Positions 32,203-40,141 of a DNA stretch of 64,000 nucleotides are shown here, one piece after another (positions within the stretch are counted from its first letter, which is position 1; every line of letters starts with the position of its first letter). Under the pieces are notes generated by a model. The model was not told the origin of the DNA, ran no database searches, and saw only the letters and a list, made by a program, of their open reading frames with translations. Position numbers and translations under genes: made by a program. Source of the stretch: Paenibacillus_AB sp036577625 (GTDB lineage: Bacteria > Bacillota > Bacilli > Paenibacillales > NBRC-103111); NCBI RefSeq assembly GCF_036577625.1, contig NZ_JARBDC010000001.1, positions 1 to 64,000 of the forward strand, read 5' to 3'.

Positions 32203-33521
32203 CGGTTCCCCTCCGTCATGCGGACGAGCACGCGGTCGATCGCCTGCAGCGTCGCGTCGATATGGGACGTTTCGTGAACGGCGGACACGTACCACAATCC
32301 GTTCGGACGGACGAGCACGCCTTCGTGCAGCATCAGCTCGGCGAATTTGGCGTATTTCGCCGAGTCGCGCTTCTGGAACGTATCGAAATGCGCGACTACG
32401 TCTTCATCGATGAACATGAAATGGAATACGGGGCCGATCTGGTTGACGACGCCGCGAACGCCGCGCTTCGCCAGCAAGGAGCGGATCCCTTCCGCAAGCC
32501 GGATCATATTGCTTTCCATTTTACCATAAACGGCGGCATCGTTCTCGGTCAACAGCTCGAGCACGGCAAGCGCGGACGCGGTCGCTACGCCGTTCCCGTT
32601 CAGCGTGCCGAGATGGCTCACCTGCTCCGAATCGATCAGCTCGAACAGCTCTTTCCGCCCTCCGACCGCGCTGACCGCGATGCCGCCGCCGAGCGCCTTC
32701 CCGACCGTAACGAGGTCCGGGAGGATGCCGAAGCGCGCGTGCGCGCCGCCCGGGCTCAGACGGAAGCCGGTAATGACTTCGTCCATAATGAACACGATGT
32801 TCAGCTCGCGAGTGAGCTCGCGAATGCGCTCCAAATAGCCCGGCAGCGGCATGATGCAGCCCGAGTTGCACATGACCGGCTCGGAAATGACGGCGGCGAT
32901 TTCACCCGCATGCGCCCGCAGCGCCGCTTCGAGCGTATCCGGCTCGTTCCACGGCAGCAAAATGATATCCGACAAGCTTTGCTCGCTTTGCCCCTTCGTG
33001 CCGGGAGGGACGCTGTCCGCCGCGGCGGACGTCGCCTTCTGCATCATGTCCGGACTCGGAAACGACGTAAAGATCGAGTCCGACCAGCCGTGATAATGGC
33101 CGTGGAATCGGACGACCTTCCGTTTGCCCGTATACGCGCGCGCCAGCCGCAGCGCGAGCATGACCGCTTCCGTGCCGGAGCCGCTCAGCACGACTTTATC
33201 CGCGCACGGCAGCAGCTCGGTCAGCCGTCGCGCCAGCTCGATTTCGCCGTCGTGCTGCAGCCCGTACGTAATGCCTTTGGCCATCGCCCGGCTCACCTTT
33301 TCGTTGAAGCCCGGATGCGCGTGTCCGAGGATGAGCGGACCGTACGCAAGCTGGTAGTCGATATATTCGTTGCCGTCGACGTCCTTGACCGTAACGCCCG
33401 AGGCCGATTCCACGTAAAGCGGCGTCGGCTTCATCGAGCCCCGCAGCGTGCTGGCCACGCCTCCCGCCAGCACCTGCTTCGCTTCCGCAAGCTTCGCCCG
33501 CGACTTTTCGAACGTTCTCAT
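32199..33521 (-). CDS. Class-III PLP aminotransferase, glutamate-1-semialdehyde-aminomutase-like
   Basis: A 440-residue fold-type-I PLP enzyme resembling glutamate-1-semialdehyde 2,1-aminomutase. Visible are SGSGTEAVMLALRLAR, the FHGHYHGWSD loop, FIMDEVITGFR with the cofactor Asp, and the Schiff-base Lys in TVGKALGGGIAVSAVGG. No other haem genes are nearby, so it is more probably a catabolic amino-acid or beta-amino-acid aminotransferase or mutase. ATG 33521 is preferred; TTG 33530 in frame is an alternative with a similarly placed AGGAG. It sits between the M81 and SDR genes. Confidence 0.9.
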   Translation of the reverse strand: MRTFEKSRAKLAEAKQVLAGGVASTLRGSMKPTPLYVESASGVTVKDVDGNEYIDYQLAYGPLILGHAHPGFNEKVSRAMAKGITYGLQHDGEIELARRLTELLPCADKVVLSGSGTEAVMLALRLARAYTGKRKVVRFHGHYHGWSDSIFTSFPSPDMMQKATSAAADSVPPGTKGQSEQSLSDIILLPWNEPDTLEAALRAHAGEIAAVISEPVMCNSGCIMPLPGYLERIRELTRELNIVFIMDEVITGFRLSPGGAHARFGILPDLVTVGKALGGGIAVSAVGGRKELFELIDSEQVSHLGTLNGNGVATASALAVLELLTENDAAVYGKMESNMIRLAEGIRSLLAKRGVRGVVNQIGPVFHFMFIDEDVVAHFDTFQKRDSAKYAKFAELMLHEGVLVRPNGLWYVSAVHETSHIDATLQAIDRVLVRMTEGNR

Positions 33522-33560
33522 CGTTTTCAATCTCCTCTCCTGTTGCCGTCAATCGCTTCG

Positions 33561-35039
33561 TTACCGATCGAGCGGATAAATCGGCCGCCGCAGCGCCTCG
33601 TAGCGGAAGCGGTGCAAGTTGGCCGTGCAGCATCCCGGCGTGTCGACCTCGATCGTATGCTTCGCCGCGTCGCCGTATGCGGTGCGCCATGCGATGGCCG
33701 CCTTCACGACGATCATGTGGAACTGCTCCGGGTACAGACCGACGGACCGGTAATGGCCCGGATCCCACGGCGCGACCCGCTCCTCGGTCAATATGACCGT
33801 CACGTTTCCGCATTCGACGACGGCGGTCAGCCCCATCCGGGCGTACTGCCCGGTCATATAGGCGCCGACGTGCCTGTATTCGCCGTCGAACAGCGTCCGG
33901 ATGTTGCCCTCGACCGGAACCGGGCTGCCGTGCAGCCCGTCGCTTTTGCCGCCGATCGCGCAGCTGAAGCGCGCCCCGACCCCGAGCTTCGCGGCCAGCC
34001 GGACCGCCTCCGGATCGCAAATGACAATCAGGCTTTTTTTCGGGGCGGCGAGCAAATGCGGCAGCAAGTGCGTCGCGTCGGCCGGCGAGCCTCCCCCGAC
34101 GTTGTCGGAGCTTTCGATCAAAATGACCGGGCCTTCCGCCCGGCGAACGGCCAGCTCGACCGCTTCCGCCGCTCCGGCCTGCTTGACGACGAACCGCTCC
34201 CTCCGCTCCCAGGCGGCGGCGACCAGCCGCTCGCCGCATCGGTCCGCCAAAGCCGGGTCGCCGTCGACGGTGACGACGAACGTCATGCCGGCGTCTTCGA
34301 CGTCGCTGTACGGGAACCCTCCCGCGACCGAAATATTCAGGACGCCGTCCTCCTTCTCGAGGGCGAAGGCGAGATCCATCATTTCTTTCATGACGCCGGA
34401 ATCGGTCAGCATCGCCTGCGGCGCGACCAGCATCCGGGTATGAAACAGCTTTTGCACCGGCTTGATGCGGCCGTGCAAATAGTCGTGGAGCAAATGCGTC
34501 GCTTCGACCGCCCGTTCGTAAATGTCGATGTGCGGGTACGTATCGTAGGCGACGATCAGATCGGAGCGCTCCACCATCTCCGGGCTGATGTTCGCATGCA
34601 GGTCGAGCGTGACGGCGACCGGGAAGCCGTCTCCGACTTTGGCCCGCACCCGCCGCAATATTTCGCCTTCGGCGTCCGGATAAGACTGCGCGACCATCGC
34701 GCCGTGCAAAATGACGACAAGCCCGTCGATGTCCGCCGCGATCGAATCGGCCAAGCCGTCCGCGATCCGCTCGAACGCCTCGTCCTCGACCATCCCGCTC
34801 GGCGTCGCTTGCGTATAGAAGCCCGGCCGCAGCTCCAGCCCGAGCTCCGCGGCGGCGTCGATGACGCCGCCCATCGACGTTTTCGTTCCGGCGTACCGGT
34901 CGACGAACGCTTCTTTTCCGACGACCCAGCTGCTCCGAAACGCATCCAGCCCCGTCGTTCCGGGCGCGAACGTATTCGTTTCGTGAACGACGCCGATGAC
35001 GCCGATCGATTTCGGACGATGATTACCCCGTTCCACCAT
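33561..35039 (-). CDS. M81-family (MlrC-like) metalloprotein
   Basis: A 492-residue protein of the M81 family, named after MlrC of microcystin breakdown. Signature parts are GVVHETNTFAPG at the N-terminus, LDLHANIS, YDTYPHID, and ESSDNVGGGSPADATH in the middle. These carry the presumed zinc ligands. Family members are clustered with amino-acid or peptide-like catabolic genes; most have no known substrate. It starts 3 bases after the M20 gene, with AAGGGGA upstream, and is followed by the aminotransferase gene. Confidence 0.92.
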   Translation of the reverse strand: MVERGNHRPKSIGVIGVVHETNTFAPGTTGLDAFRSSWVVGKEAFVDRYAGTKTSMGGVIDAAAELGLELRPGFYTQATPSGMVEDEAFERIADGLADSIAADIDGLVVILHGAMVAQSYPDAEGEILRRVRAKVGDGFPVAVTLDLHANISPEMVERSDLIVAYDTYPHIDIYERAVEATHLLHDYLHGRIKPVQKLFHTRMLVAPQAMLTDSGVMKEMMDLAFALEKEDGVLNISVAGGFPYSDVEDAGMTFVVTVDGDPALADRCGERLVAAAWERRERFVVKQAGAAEAVELAVRRAEGPVILIESSDNVGGGSPADATHLLPHLLAAPKKSLIVICDPEAVRLAAKLGVGARFSCAIGGKSDGLHGSPVPVEGNIRTLFDGEYRHVGAYMTGQYARMGLTAVVECGNVTVILTEERVAPWDPGHYRSVGLYPEQFHMIVVKAAIAWRTAYGDAAKHTIEVDTPGCCTANLHRFRYEALRRPIYPLDR

Positions 35040-35042
35040 GAG

Positions 35043-36359
35043 TTACAAGTCCCCTTCCGCTGCGCACCAATCGATCATGATTTCCGCAAACCAGCGAATC
35101 AGCCCGTAATAGCTGTCCAAATCCATATATTCGTCCGCGGCGTGCGCGTTGGCGCCCGACGGTCCCAAAAGTAGCGCCGGCGTCGGACTGTGCAGATTGA
35201 ACATAAACCCGTCGCACGCGAACGGCGATCCGGTCGGCTTCGCCGGCTCGCGTCCGAGCGCGAGCGCGCCGGACCGCTTCACCGTTTCGAGAAACCGGTC
35301 GGTCGGCTCGCCCGCTTTCATCTCGCTGCCGTCCAAATAGCGAATGAGCGGCGAGATGCGCGGCTTGCATTTCGCCAAAATCGGATAATTCGGCAGCTCG
35401 CTTTCGTAAAACGCCCAAAGCATGTCGAGCAGTTGCGCGCCGGTTATGCCCGGATAGCCTTCGATCCAAAAGTTCAGCTTGCCGTCGGCCGGCAGCTTCT
35501 CCTGCAGCTCGCGCCGCGTATCGCCCGAAACGATCGACAGCACGACGACCTCCAGGCCGCGCCCCGAATCGCTCCAAAACGGATGCGGCTTCACGAGCTC
35601 GTTCAGCCTCGATCCGAACTTCTGCAGCAGCATGGCGAACGAAACGGTCGCGTCGAGCGCGCTGACGAGCTCTTCGCCGTTGAAGCCGATTCCGCTTTTG
35701 CCGGAAAACTCCGCCTTCCATATGCCGCCGCCGAGGTGCGCCGGGTACGGAACGAGATTCGTCGGCTCCGGAATGATCGCCATATCGGGGTTGACGCCCA
35801 TCAGCCGGCCGGCCAGCGTTCCGTTCGCCCCGCCGTGCTCCTCGTCGACGACGCTTTCGATATAGACGTCGCCGCGGAGCCGTATGCCCGACTCCTTCAA
35901 GCATCGGACCGCTTCCAGTGCGGCGGCCATGCCCCCTTTCATATCGTAGGAGCCGCGTCCGAACAGCTTGCCGTCGCGGATCGCACCTTCGAACGGCCCG
36001 TCCTGCCAAGGCTCCACGCCTTCGTAGACGGTATCCGCATGGCCGGAAAAGACGAGCGAGCGGCCGCCCCCGCTTCCCGCGAACCGTCCGTGCACGTTCG
36101 GCCGATTCGCATACTGCCGGCCTTTCATAAACGCGGGATGGTCGGTCAATCCGGGAACGTCGTCCAAAGCGTAAACGGTTACGTCGCTACCGAGCTCGCG
36201 CAGCCGTTCGGCAAAAAATAACTGGTAAGCGGCTTCATTTCCGACGGGCGGATGGTTGACGCTCGGAATGCGGACCATGTCGGCGGCCAAGGCGGCCGAT
36301 TCCGCCTTGTGCTCCTCGATCCATCGCCCGATCCGTCCCGACATCGCGCTTCTGTCCAT
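35043..36359 (-). CDS. M20-family (ArgE/DapE/ACY1) metallopeptidase
   Basis: A 438-residue amidohydrolase/peptidase of the M20 group, acting on N-acyl amino acids or small peptides with two zinc ions. The motifs are FSGHADTV (first His-Asp ligand site), GRGSYDMKGG (bridging Asp), SVVDEEHGG (catalytic Glu and ligand Glu) and a late His in ANAHAADEY. ATG 36359 with AGGAGAGGG upstream is preferred to the longer frame. It begins 4 bases after the ridA-like stop and is translationally close to M81. Confidence 0.92.
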   Translation of the reverse strand: MDRSAMSGRIGRWIEEHKAESAALAADMVRIPSVNHPPVGNEAAYQLFFAERLRELGSDVTVYALDDVPGLTDHPAFMKGRQYANRPNVHGRFAGSGGGRSLVFSGHADTVYEGVEPWQDGPFEGAIRDGKLFGRGSYDMKGGMAAALEAVRCLKESGIRLRGDVYIESVVDEEHGGANGTLAGRLMGVNPDMAIIPEPTNLVPYPAHLGGGIWKAEFSGKSGIGFNGEELVSALDATVSFAMLLQKFGSRLNELVKPHPFWSDSGRGLEVVVLSIVSGDTRRELQEKLPADGKLNFWIEGYPGITGAQLLDMLWAFYESELPNYPILAKCKPRISPLIRYLDGSEMKAGEPTDRFLETVKRSGALALGREPAKPTGSPFACDGFMFNLHSPTPALLLGPSGANAHAADEYMDLDSYYGLIRWFAEIMIDWCAAEGDL

Positions 36360-36363
36360 CGAA

Positions 36364-36756
36364 TCAGCCCTCTCCTCTGCGGCTCGGCGCATAAGCGATC
36401 ACGTCGATTTCGATCAAATAGCTGCCGATTCCGCTTTGCACCGTCGTACGCGTCGGGTACGGCTTCGCGAACATCGTTTCGTACACTTTGTTGTAGGCGG
36501 GAATGTCGGCCGCGTTGGACAAATGCGCGTTCGCTTTGATGACATGATCGAGCGTCAAGCCGGCGGCTTGCAAAATCGTTTCGATGTTGCGGATGCACTG
36601 CGCCGTCTGTTCCTCGATCGTCGGTCCGACGACTTCGCGCGTTTGCGGATCGACGCCGACTTGACCGGAGACGTACACGAAGTCTCCCGCGCGCAGGGCG
36701 TGCGAGAACGGCAGCGGAAATTGCGGAGCGTTCGGCGCTTTGATTTCTTTGGACAT
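36364..36756 (-). CDS. RidA-family (YjgF/UK114) enamine/imine deaminase
   Basis: A 130-residue RidA-type protein. RidA hydrolyses reactive enamine or imine intermediates such as 2-aminoacrylate released by PLP dehydratases. Conserved parts are the FVYVSGQVGVD strand, EEQTAQCIRNIETILQAAG and the Arg in YPTRTTV, the key residue for carboxylate binding in true RidA. ATG 36756 is chosen (AGGATGGG upstream); ATG 36768 is possible. Its position directly after a D-serine/D-threonine-dehydratase-like gene fits a role in clearing that enzyme's product. Confidence 0.92.
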   Translation of the reverse strand: MSKEIKAPNAPQFPLPFSHALRAGDFVYVSGQVGVDPQTREVVGPTIEEQTAQCIRNIETILQAAGLTLDHVIKANAHLSNAADIPAYNKVYETMFAKPYPTRTTVQSGIGSYLIEIDVIAYAPSRRGEG

Positions 36757-36795
36757 TTCGGATCCCATCCTCTCGAATGAATAAATGAATGATGA

Positions 36796-37887
36796 CTAGC
36801 GGACTTGCCCGCGGGCGTCGACGGACAGCCACTTCTCGAGCCGGTCGCCTCTTACGCCGGCGAGACGGTCGTGCAAATTGGCGACGACGCAGCAATGGTT
36901 CGGCACGATGCGCAGCTGCTGTCCGATCTCGAACTTGCCGCTGTCCGGGACGCTGACGATGCCGTGCTCCTCGCTGAGCCGCTCGATGACCGCTTCGTCG
37001 TGGCCGACGATATGGCCGTAGCCGGCATGGAACTTGCTGACGTCGCTGCTCAGCGTCTTCGAGCCGGCGTCGATAATGATCGTGCCCGGGCGCGGACGGC
37101 CGACGACGGTCGTCACGATCGACATCGCCAGCCGGTCGGAGCCGATCAGCCCCATCGACCATTGCGTGCCGTCTCCGAACACGTATGCGCCGGGACGCAT
37201 TTCCGTCACGCCGATTCCGGCCACGTCGGCGACGAACTTCGATGTCGGCGTCGAGCCGACGCTGATTTCCTCGATCGCGATGCCCGACTCCTCGACGATC
37301 CGCTTCGTCCGCAGCAAGCTTTCCGCCTCCCGCTTCGCCGCTTCGCGAATCGCCTCGCTCTCGTTATAGCCGTAGGCGTGTCCCGAATGCGTCATCAGTC
37401 CGGTGACCCGCACGTTCGGCAGGTCGGAAATCCGCTTCACGAGCTCGGCGGACGGTTCGCCCGGCTCTTTGCCCATCCGGTTCAAGCCGGTATTGACGTC
37501 GATATAAAGCAAAATGTCGCGGCCGATGCTTTGTCCGAACGCGGATAGCCGGCGCGCCACGTCGAGATCGTCCGTGCTCAGCGTAATTTTCGCTTTGTCC
37601 AGCAGGCGCCCGAGACGTTCGAGCTTCGGCGCCCCGAACACCGGGTACGCGATCAAAATGTCGTCGATTCCCGCCTCCGCCATCACCTCGGCTTCGCCGA
37701 GCTTCGCGACCGTAATGCCGGACGCGCCGTAACGAAGCTGCTCCTTCGCGATCCAGACGCTCTTGTGCGTCTTCGTATGCGGCCTCAGCTTGACGCCCGC
37801 CTTTGCCGCCGCATTCGCCGTATCCCGCAAATTTCGGTCCAAGACGTCCAGATCGATCAGGACGGATGGAGTATCCCACTGCTGCAT
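36796..37887 (-). CDS. D-serine dehydratase / D-threonine aldolase-like PLP enzyme (DSD1 family)
   Basis: A 363-residue fold-type-III (alanine-racemase-like barrel) PLP enzyme of the DSD1/D-threonine aldolase group. The cofactor Lys is in LRPHTKTHK (about residue 38) and the C-terminal zinc-type motif NHCCVVANLHD is typical of metal-dependent D-serine dehydratase and D-threonine or D-hydroxyaspartate enzymes. ATG 37887 is preferred: a promoter at 37956-37984 would start transcription inside the longer frame that begins at 37965. It is the first gene of the cluster and probably the entry enzyme for a D-hydroxyamino acid. Confidence 0.9.
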   Translation of the reverse strand: MQQWDTPSVLIDLDVLDRNLRDTANAAAKAGVKLRPHTKTHKSVWIAKEQLRYGASGITVAKLGEAEVMAEAGIDDILIAYPVFGAPKLERLGRLLDKAKITLSTDDLDVARRLSAFGQSIGRDILLYIDVNTGLNRMGKEPGEPSAELVKRISDLPNVRVTGLMTHSGHAYGYNESEAIREAAKREAESLLRTKRIVEESGIAIEEISVGSTPTSKFVADVAGIGVTEMRPGAYVFGDGTQWSMGLIGSDRLAMSIVTTVVGRPRPGTIIIDAGSKTLSSDVSKFHAGYGHIVGHDEAVIERLSEEHGIVSVPDSGKFEIGQQLRIVPNHCCVVANLHDRLAGVRGDRLEKWLSVDARGQVR

Positions 37888-37955
37888 CGCTTCGATCCAC
37901 TCCCCGAATAGTTTGACGCGCTCCCGCTGGCTCGCCGGAAACGCTTTTCGCGACC

Positions 37956-37984
37956 ATCGTAACATAGGGCACTATTCACATCAA
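37956..37984 (-). promoter_or_regulatory. Promoter of the D-amino-acid cluster
   Basis: -35 TTGATG (37984-37979), 17-bp spacer, -10 TACGAT (37961-37956), about 70 bases before the chosen start of the first gene. Confidence 0.5.
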
Positions 37985-37999
37985 GAAAAAGTTTTTCTT
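37983..37999. promoter_or_regulatory. Palindromic operator candidate
   Basis: AAGAAAAA-G-TTTTTCTT, a perfect 8+1+8 palindrome touching the -35 of the cluster promoter. It is a good candidate operator, possibly for the IclR protein of the same cluster. Confidence 0.5.
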
Positions 38000-38067
38000 A
38001 ATAGAAAAAAGATTCCGACCGAAAACGAATCGCGTTCCCGGACGAAATCTTCTTCAAGATGGTAACG

Positions 38068-38092
38068 AAAAAAAGGGGCGCTCGGCCCCTTT
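38068..38092 (-). terminator. Terminator of the permease pair
   Basis: Minus-strand stem AAAGGGGC/GCCCCTTT with a five-base loop followed by seven T (38074-38068). It separates the permease operon from the D-amino-acid cluster. Confidence 0.75.
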
Positions 38093-38112
38093 CTCGATGT
38101 CTGGATAGCCGA

Positions 38113-39000
38113 TTATCCTTTGACGGAACCGAGCAACATCCCTTTGACGAAATATTTTTGCAAAAACGGATAAACGATCAAAATCGGAAGCGTGGCGACG
38201 ACGACGGTCGCCATCTTGATCGTTTCCGGCGGCAGCTGATTGATTTCGCTGGCGTTGACGTTCAGCTCCGAGCTGACGCTCGGCGTCACGATCATGTTCC
38301 GCAGGACGACCTGAATCGGCATCAATTCTTTGTCGGTCAAATACATGATACCGGCAAAATACGCGTTCCAATGGCCGACCCCGTAAAACAGGCCGAGCGT
38401 CGCGATAATCGGCATCGACAGCGGCATGACGATGCGGAACAACGTCTGGACGTCGCCGCAGCCGTCCACTTTGGCCGCTTCTTCGATTTCCGCCGGCAAG
38501 TTTTCGAAATACGTTTTCATGATGAGCAGGTTGAACGCCGACACGAGCCCCGGAATGATGAGCGCCCAGATCGAGTTCAGCAAGCCCGTCGCTTTGACGA
38601 CGATATAAAGCGGAATGAGACCGCCGGAAAACAGCATCGTGAAGACGATTCCCATCAAGACGGGATTGCGTCCCGGCAAAAACTTTTTCGACAGCGGATA
38701 GGCGAGAAACGTCGTGACGAGCAGGTTGCAGAACGTCCCGATGACCGTCACCCGAATCGTGACCCACAGCGCGGTCGGAATCCGGTTGCTGCTGAAAATG
38801 AATTTATACGCCTCGAGCGTAATTTCGTTCGGCCAGATGACGAACCCGCCGTTGCGGAGCACCTCCGCGATCGGCGTAATCGACATGACGATGACGTAGT
38901 AAAGCGGGAACAAGGTTGCGAGGCCGAACAAAGTCATGGCCAAGTAGATGAAAAAATCGACGACGTAATCGGATTTCGTTTTCTTAAGGATGAATGACAT
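38113..39000 (-). CDS. Carbohydrate ABC transporter permease, LplC/YtcP type
   Basis: A 295-residue inner-membrane permease with about six helices. It has the MalG-like EAA loop EEAAKVDGCGDVQTLFRIVMPLS, which contacts an ATPase, and the PLSKKFLPGR loop typical of LplC-type proteins. GGAGGT lies 7-8 bases before ATG 39000. It starts 12 bases after the LplB-like gene and forms the permease pair of a Paenibacillus-style oligosaccharide importer. No binding-protein or ATPase gene accompanies it here; the ATPase (MsmX type) is usually shared. Confidence 0.92.
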   Translation of the reverse strand: MSFILKKTKSDYVVDFFIYLAMTLFGLATLFPLYYVIVMSITPIAEVLRNGGFVIWPNEITLEAYKFIFSSNRIPTALWVTIRVTVIGTFCNLLVTTFLAYPLSKKFLPGRNPVLMGIVFTMLFSGGLIPLYIVVKATGLLNSIWALIIPGLVSAFNLLIMKTYFENLPAEIEEAAKVDGCGDVQTLFRIVMPLSMPIIATLGLFYGVGHWNAYFAGIMYLTDKELMPIQVVLRNMIVTPSVSSELNVNASEINQLPPETIKMATVVVATLPILIVYPFLQKYFVKGMLLGSVKG

Positions 39001-39012
39001 AGTTTCGACCTC

Positions 39013-39972
39013 CTACCAGATCCCGGATCCGCCGAGTTTTTTGGAAATCTTGTTCGCCGCCACGACCAGCACAAATCCGATGACCGATTTGAAGAAACCG
39101 ACCGCGGACGCGACGCTGAATTCCAAATTCTCGATCCCGCGCCGGAACACCCAGGTGTCGATAATGTCACCGACCTCGTAAACGCGAGCGTTCAAGAAAA
39201 TGTATACTTGCTCGAAACCGGCATCCATAATGTGGCCGATCCGGAGAATAAGCAGAAGCACGAACACTTCGCGGATTCCCGGCAGCGTAATGTGCCAAAG
39301 CTGTCTCCACCTGCCGGCGCCGTCCACGACGGCGGCCTCGTACAGCTCGTTGTTGATCGTCGCCAAAGCGGCCAAATAAATGATCGCCCCGTACCCCGTG
39401 CTTTTCCAAATGTCGGTCAAAATCAAAATCGGACGGAACCAGTCCTTGTCCGTCAGCAAGTTCAGCGTTTCGCCCATATGATCCCGCCACCACGTGCTGA
39501 TCAGACCCGAATCCGGAGCCAAGAACGAGAAAACGAGCCCGTACACGATAATCCACGAAAGAAAATACGGACCGTACGTAATCGTTTGAATCGCGCGCTT
39601 GAACCATTGCAGACGAATTTCGTTCAAAATGAGCGCGAGCATGACGTCCGGAATCATATTAAATACGATCCGGTACAAACTAATGATAAGCGTATTCCGT
39701 ATCAAGTCCGGAAAGTCCGGAGACGTAAAAACCGTGCGAAAATTGTCGAAACCGACCCATTCGCTGCCGAAGATGCCTTTGGCCAAATTGTATTTCTGGA
39801 ATGCGATCAACAATCCGCCCATCGGAATGTAATGATAGATGATGAAATACAAAATGCCGGGCAGCATCATCAAGTAAAACCACTTGTATCGCGCCACCGT
39901 TTTGCCCAGATTGCGAAAGCGTTGTCCAATGCCGTTGTTCGCGCTCCCTGTAGCAACATGACCTGTCTTCAC
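39013..39972 (-). CDS. Carbohydrate ABC transporter permease, LplB/YteP type
   Basis: A 319-residue permease with about six helices, an N-terminal basic region and the LplB signature YHYIPMGGLLIAFQ. The EAA loop is YEAAVVDGAGRWRQLWHITLPGI. The AGGAGG site at 39979-39985 touches an ATG at 39978, so the GTG two codons later (39972), 7 bases from the site, is the better start. It precedes the LplC-type gene and forms a heterodimeric channel with it. Confidence 0.9.
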   Translation of the reverse strand: MKTGHVATGSANNGIGQRFRNLGKTVARYKWFYLMMLPGILYFIIYHYIPMGGLLIAFQKYNLAKGIFGSEWVGFDNFRTVFTSPDFPDLIRNTLIISLYRIVFNMIPDVMLALILNEIRLQWFKRAIQTITYGPYFLSWIIVYGLVFSFLAPDSGLISTWWRDHMGETLNLLTDKDWFRPILILTDIWKSTGYGAIIYLAALATINNELYEAAVVDGAGRWRQLWHITLPGIREVFVLLLILRIGHIMDAGFEQVYIFLNARVYEVGDIIDTWVFRRGIENLEFSVASAVGFFKSVIGFVLVVAANKISKKLGGSGIW

Positions 39973-40044
39973 TCTCATACCTCCTGTTTGATCTGCATTT
40001 CATGTCGAAACGGTTGAGCGTGTACAAGACTACCCCATACACCA

Positions 40045-40073
40045 ATCATATTCGTAATGTTTTGCGATTACAA
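40045..40073 (-). promoter_or_regulatory. Promoter of the permease pair
   Basis: -35 TTGTAA (40073-40068), 17-bp spacer, -10 TATGAT (40050-40045), 73 bases before the start of the first permease gene. Confidence 0.55.
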
Positions 40074-40141
40074 GGTTTGCATGACGCAAAATATGTCTTT
40101 AAAAGGTCTTTATTATGCAACCGGTAACGCATGGGGAGCCC

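Noticed and set aside
32199..33521. Haem biosynthesis role (hemL) for the GSAM-like gene
   Set aside because: No other haem gene is nearby and the gene is embedded in a catabolic cluster; the family contains many non-haem aminotransferases.
37888..37965. Longer N-terminus for the DSD1-like enzyme
   Set aside because: No ribosome site at 37965, and the predicted promoter would start transcription downstream of it.
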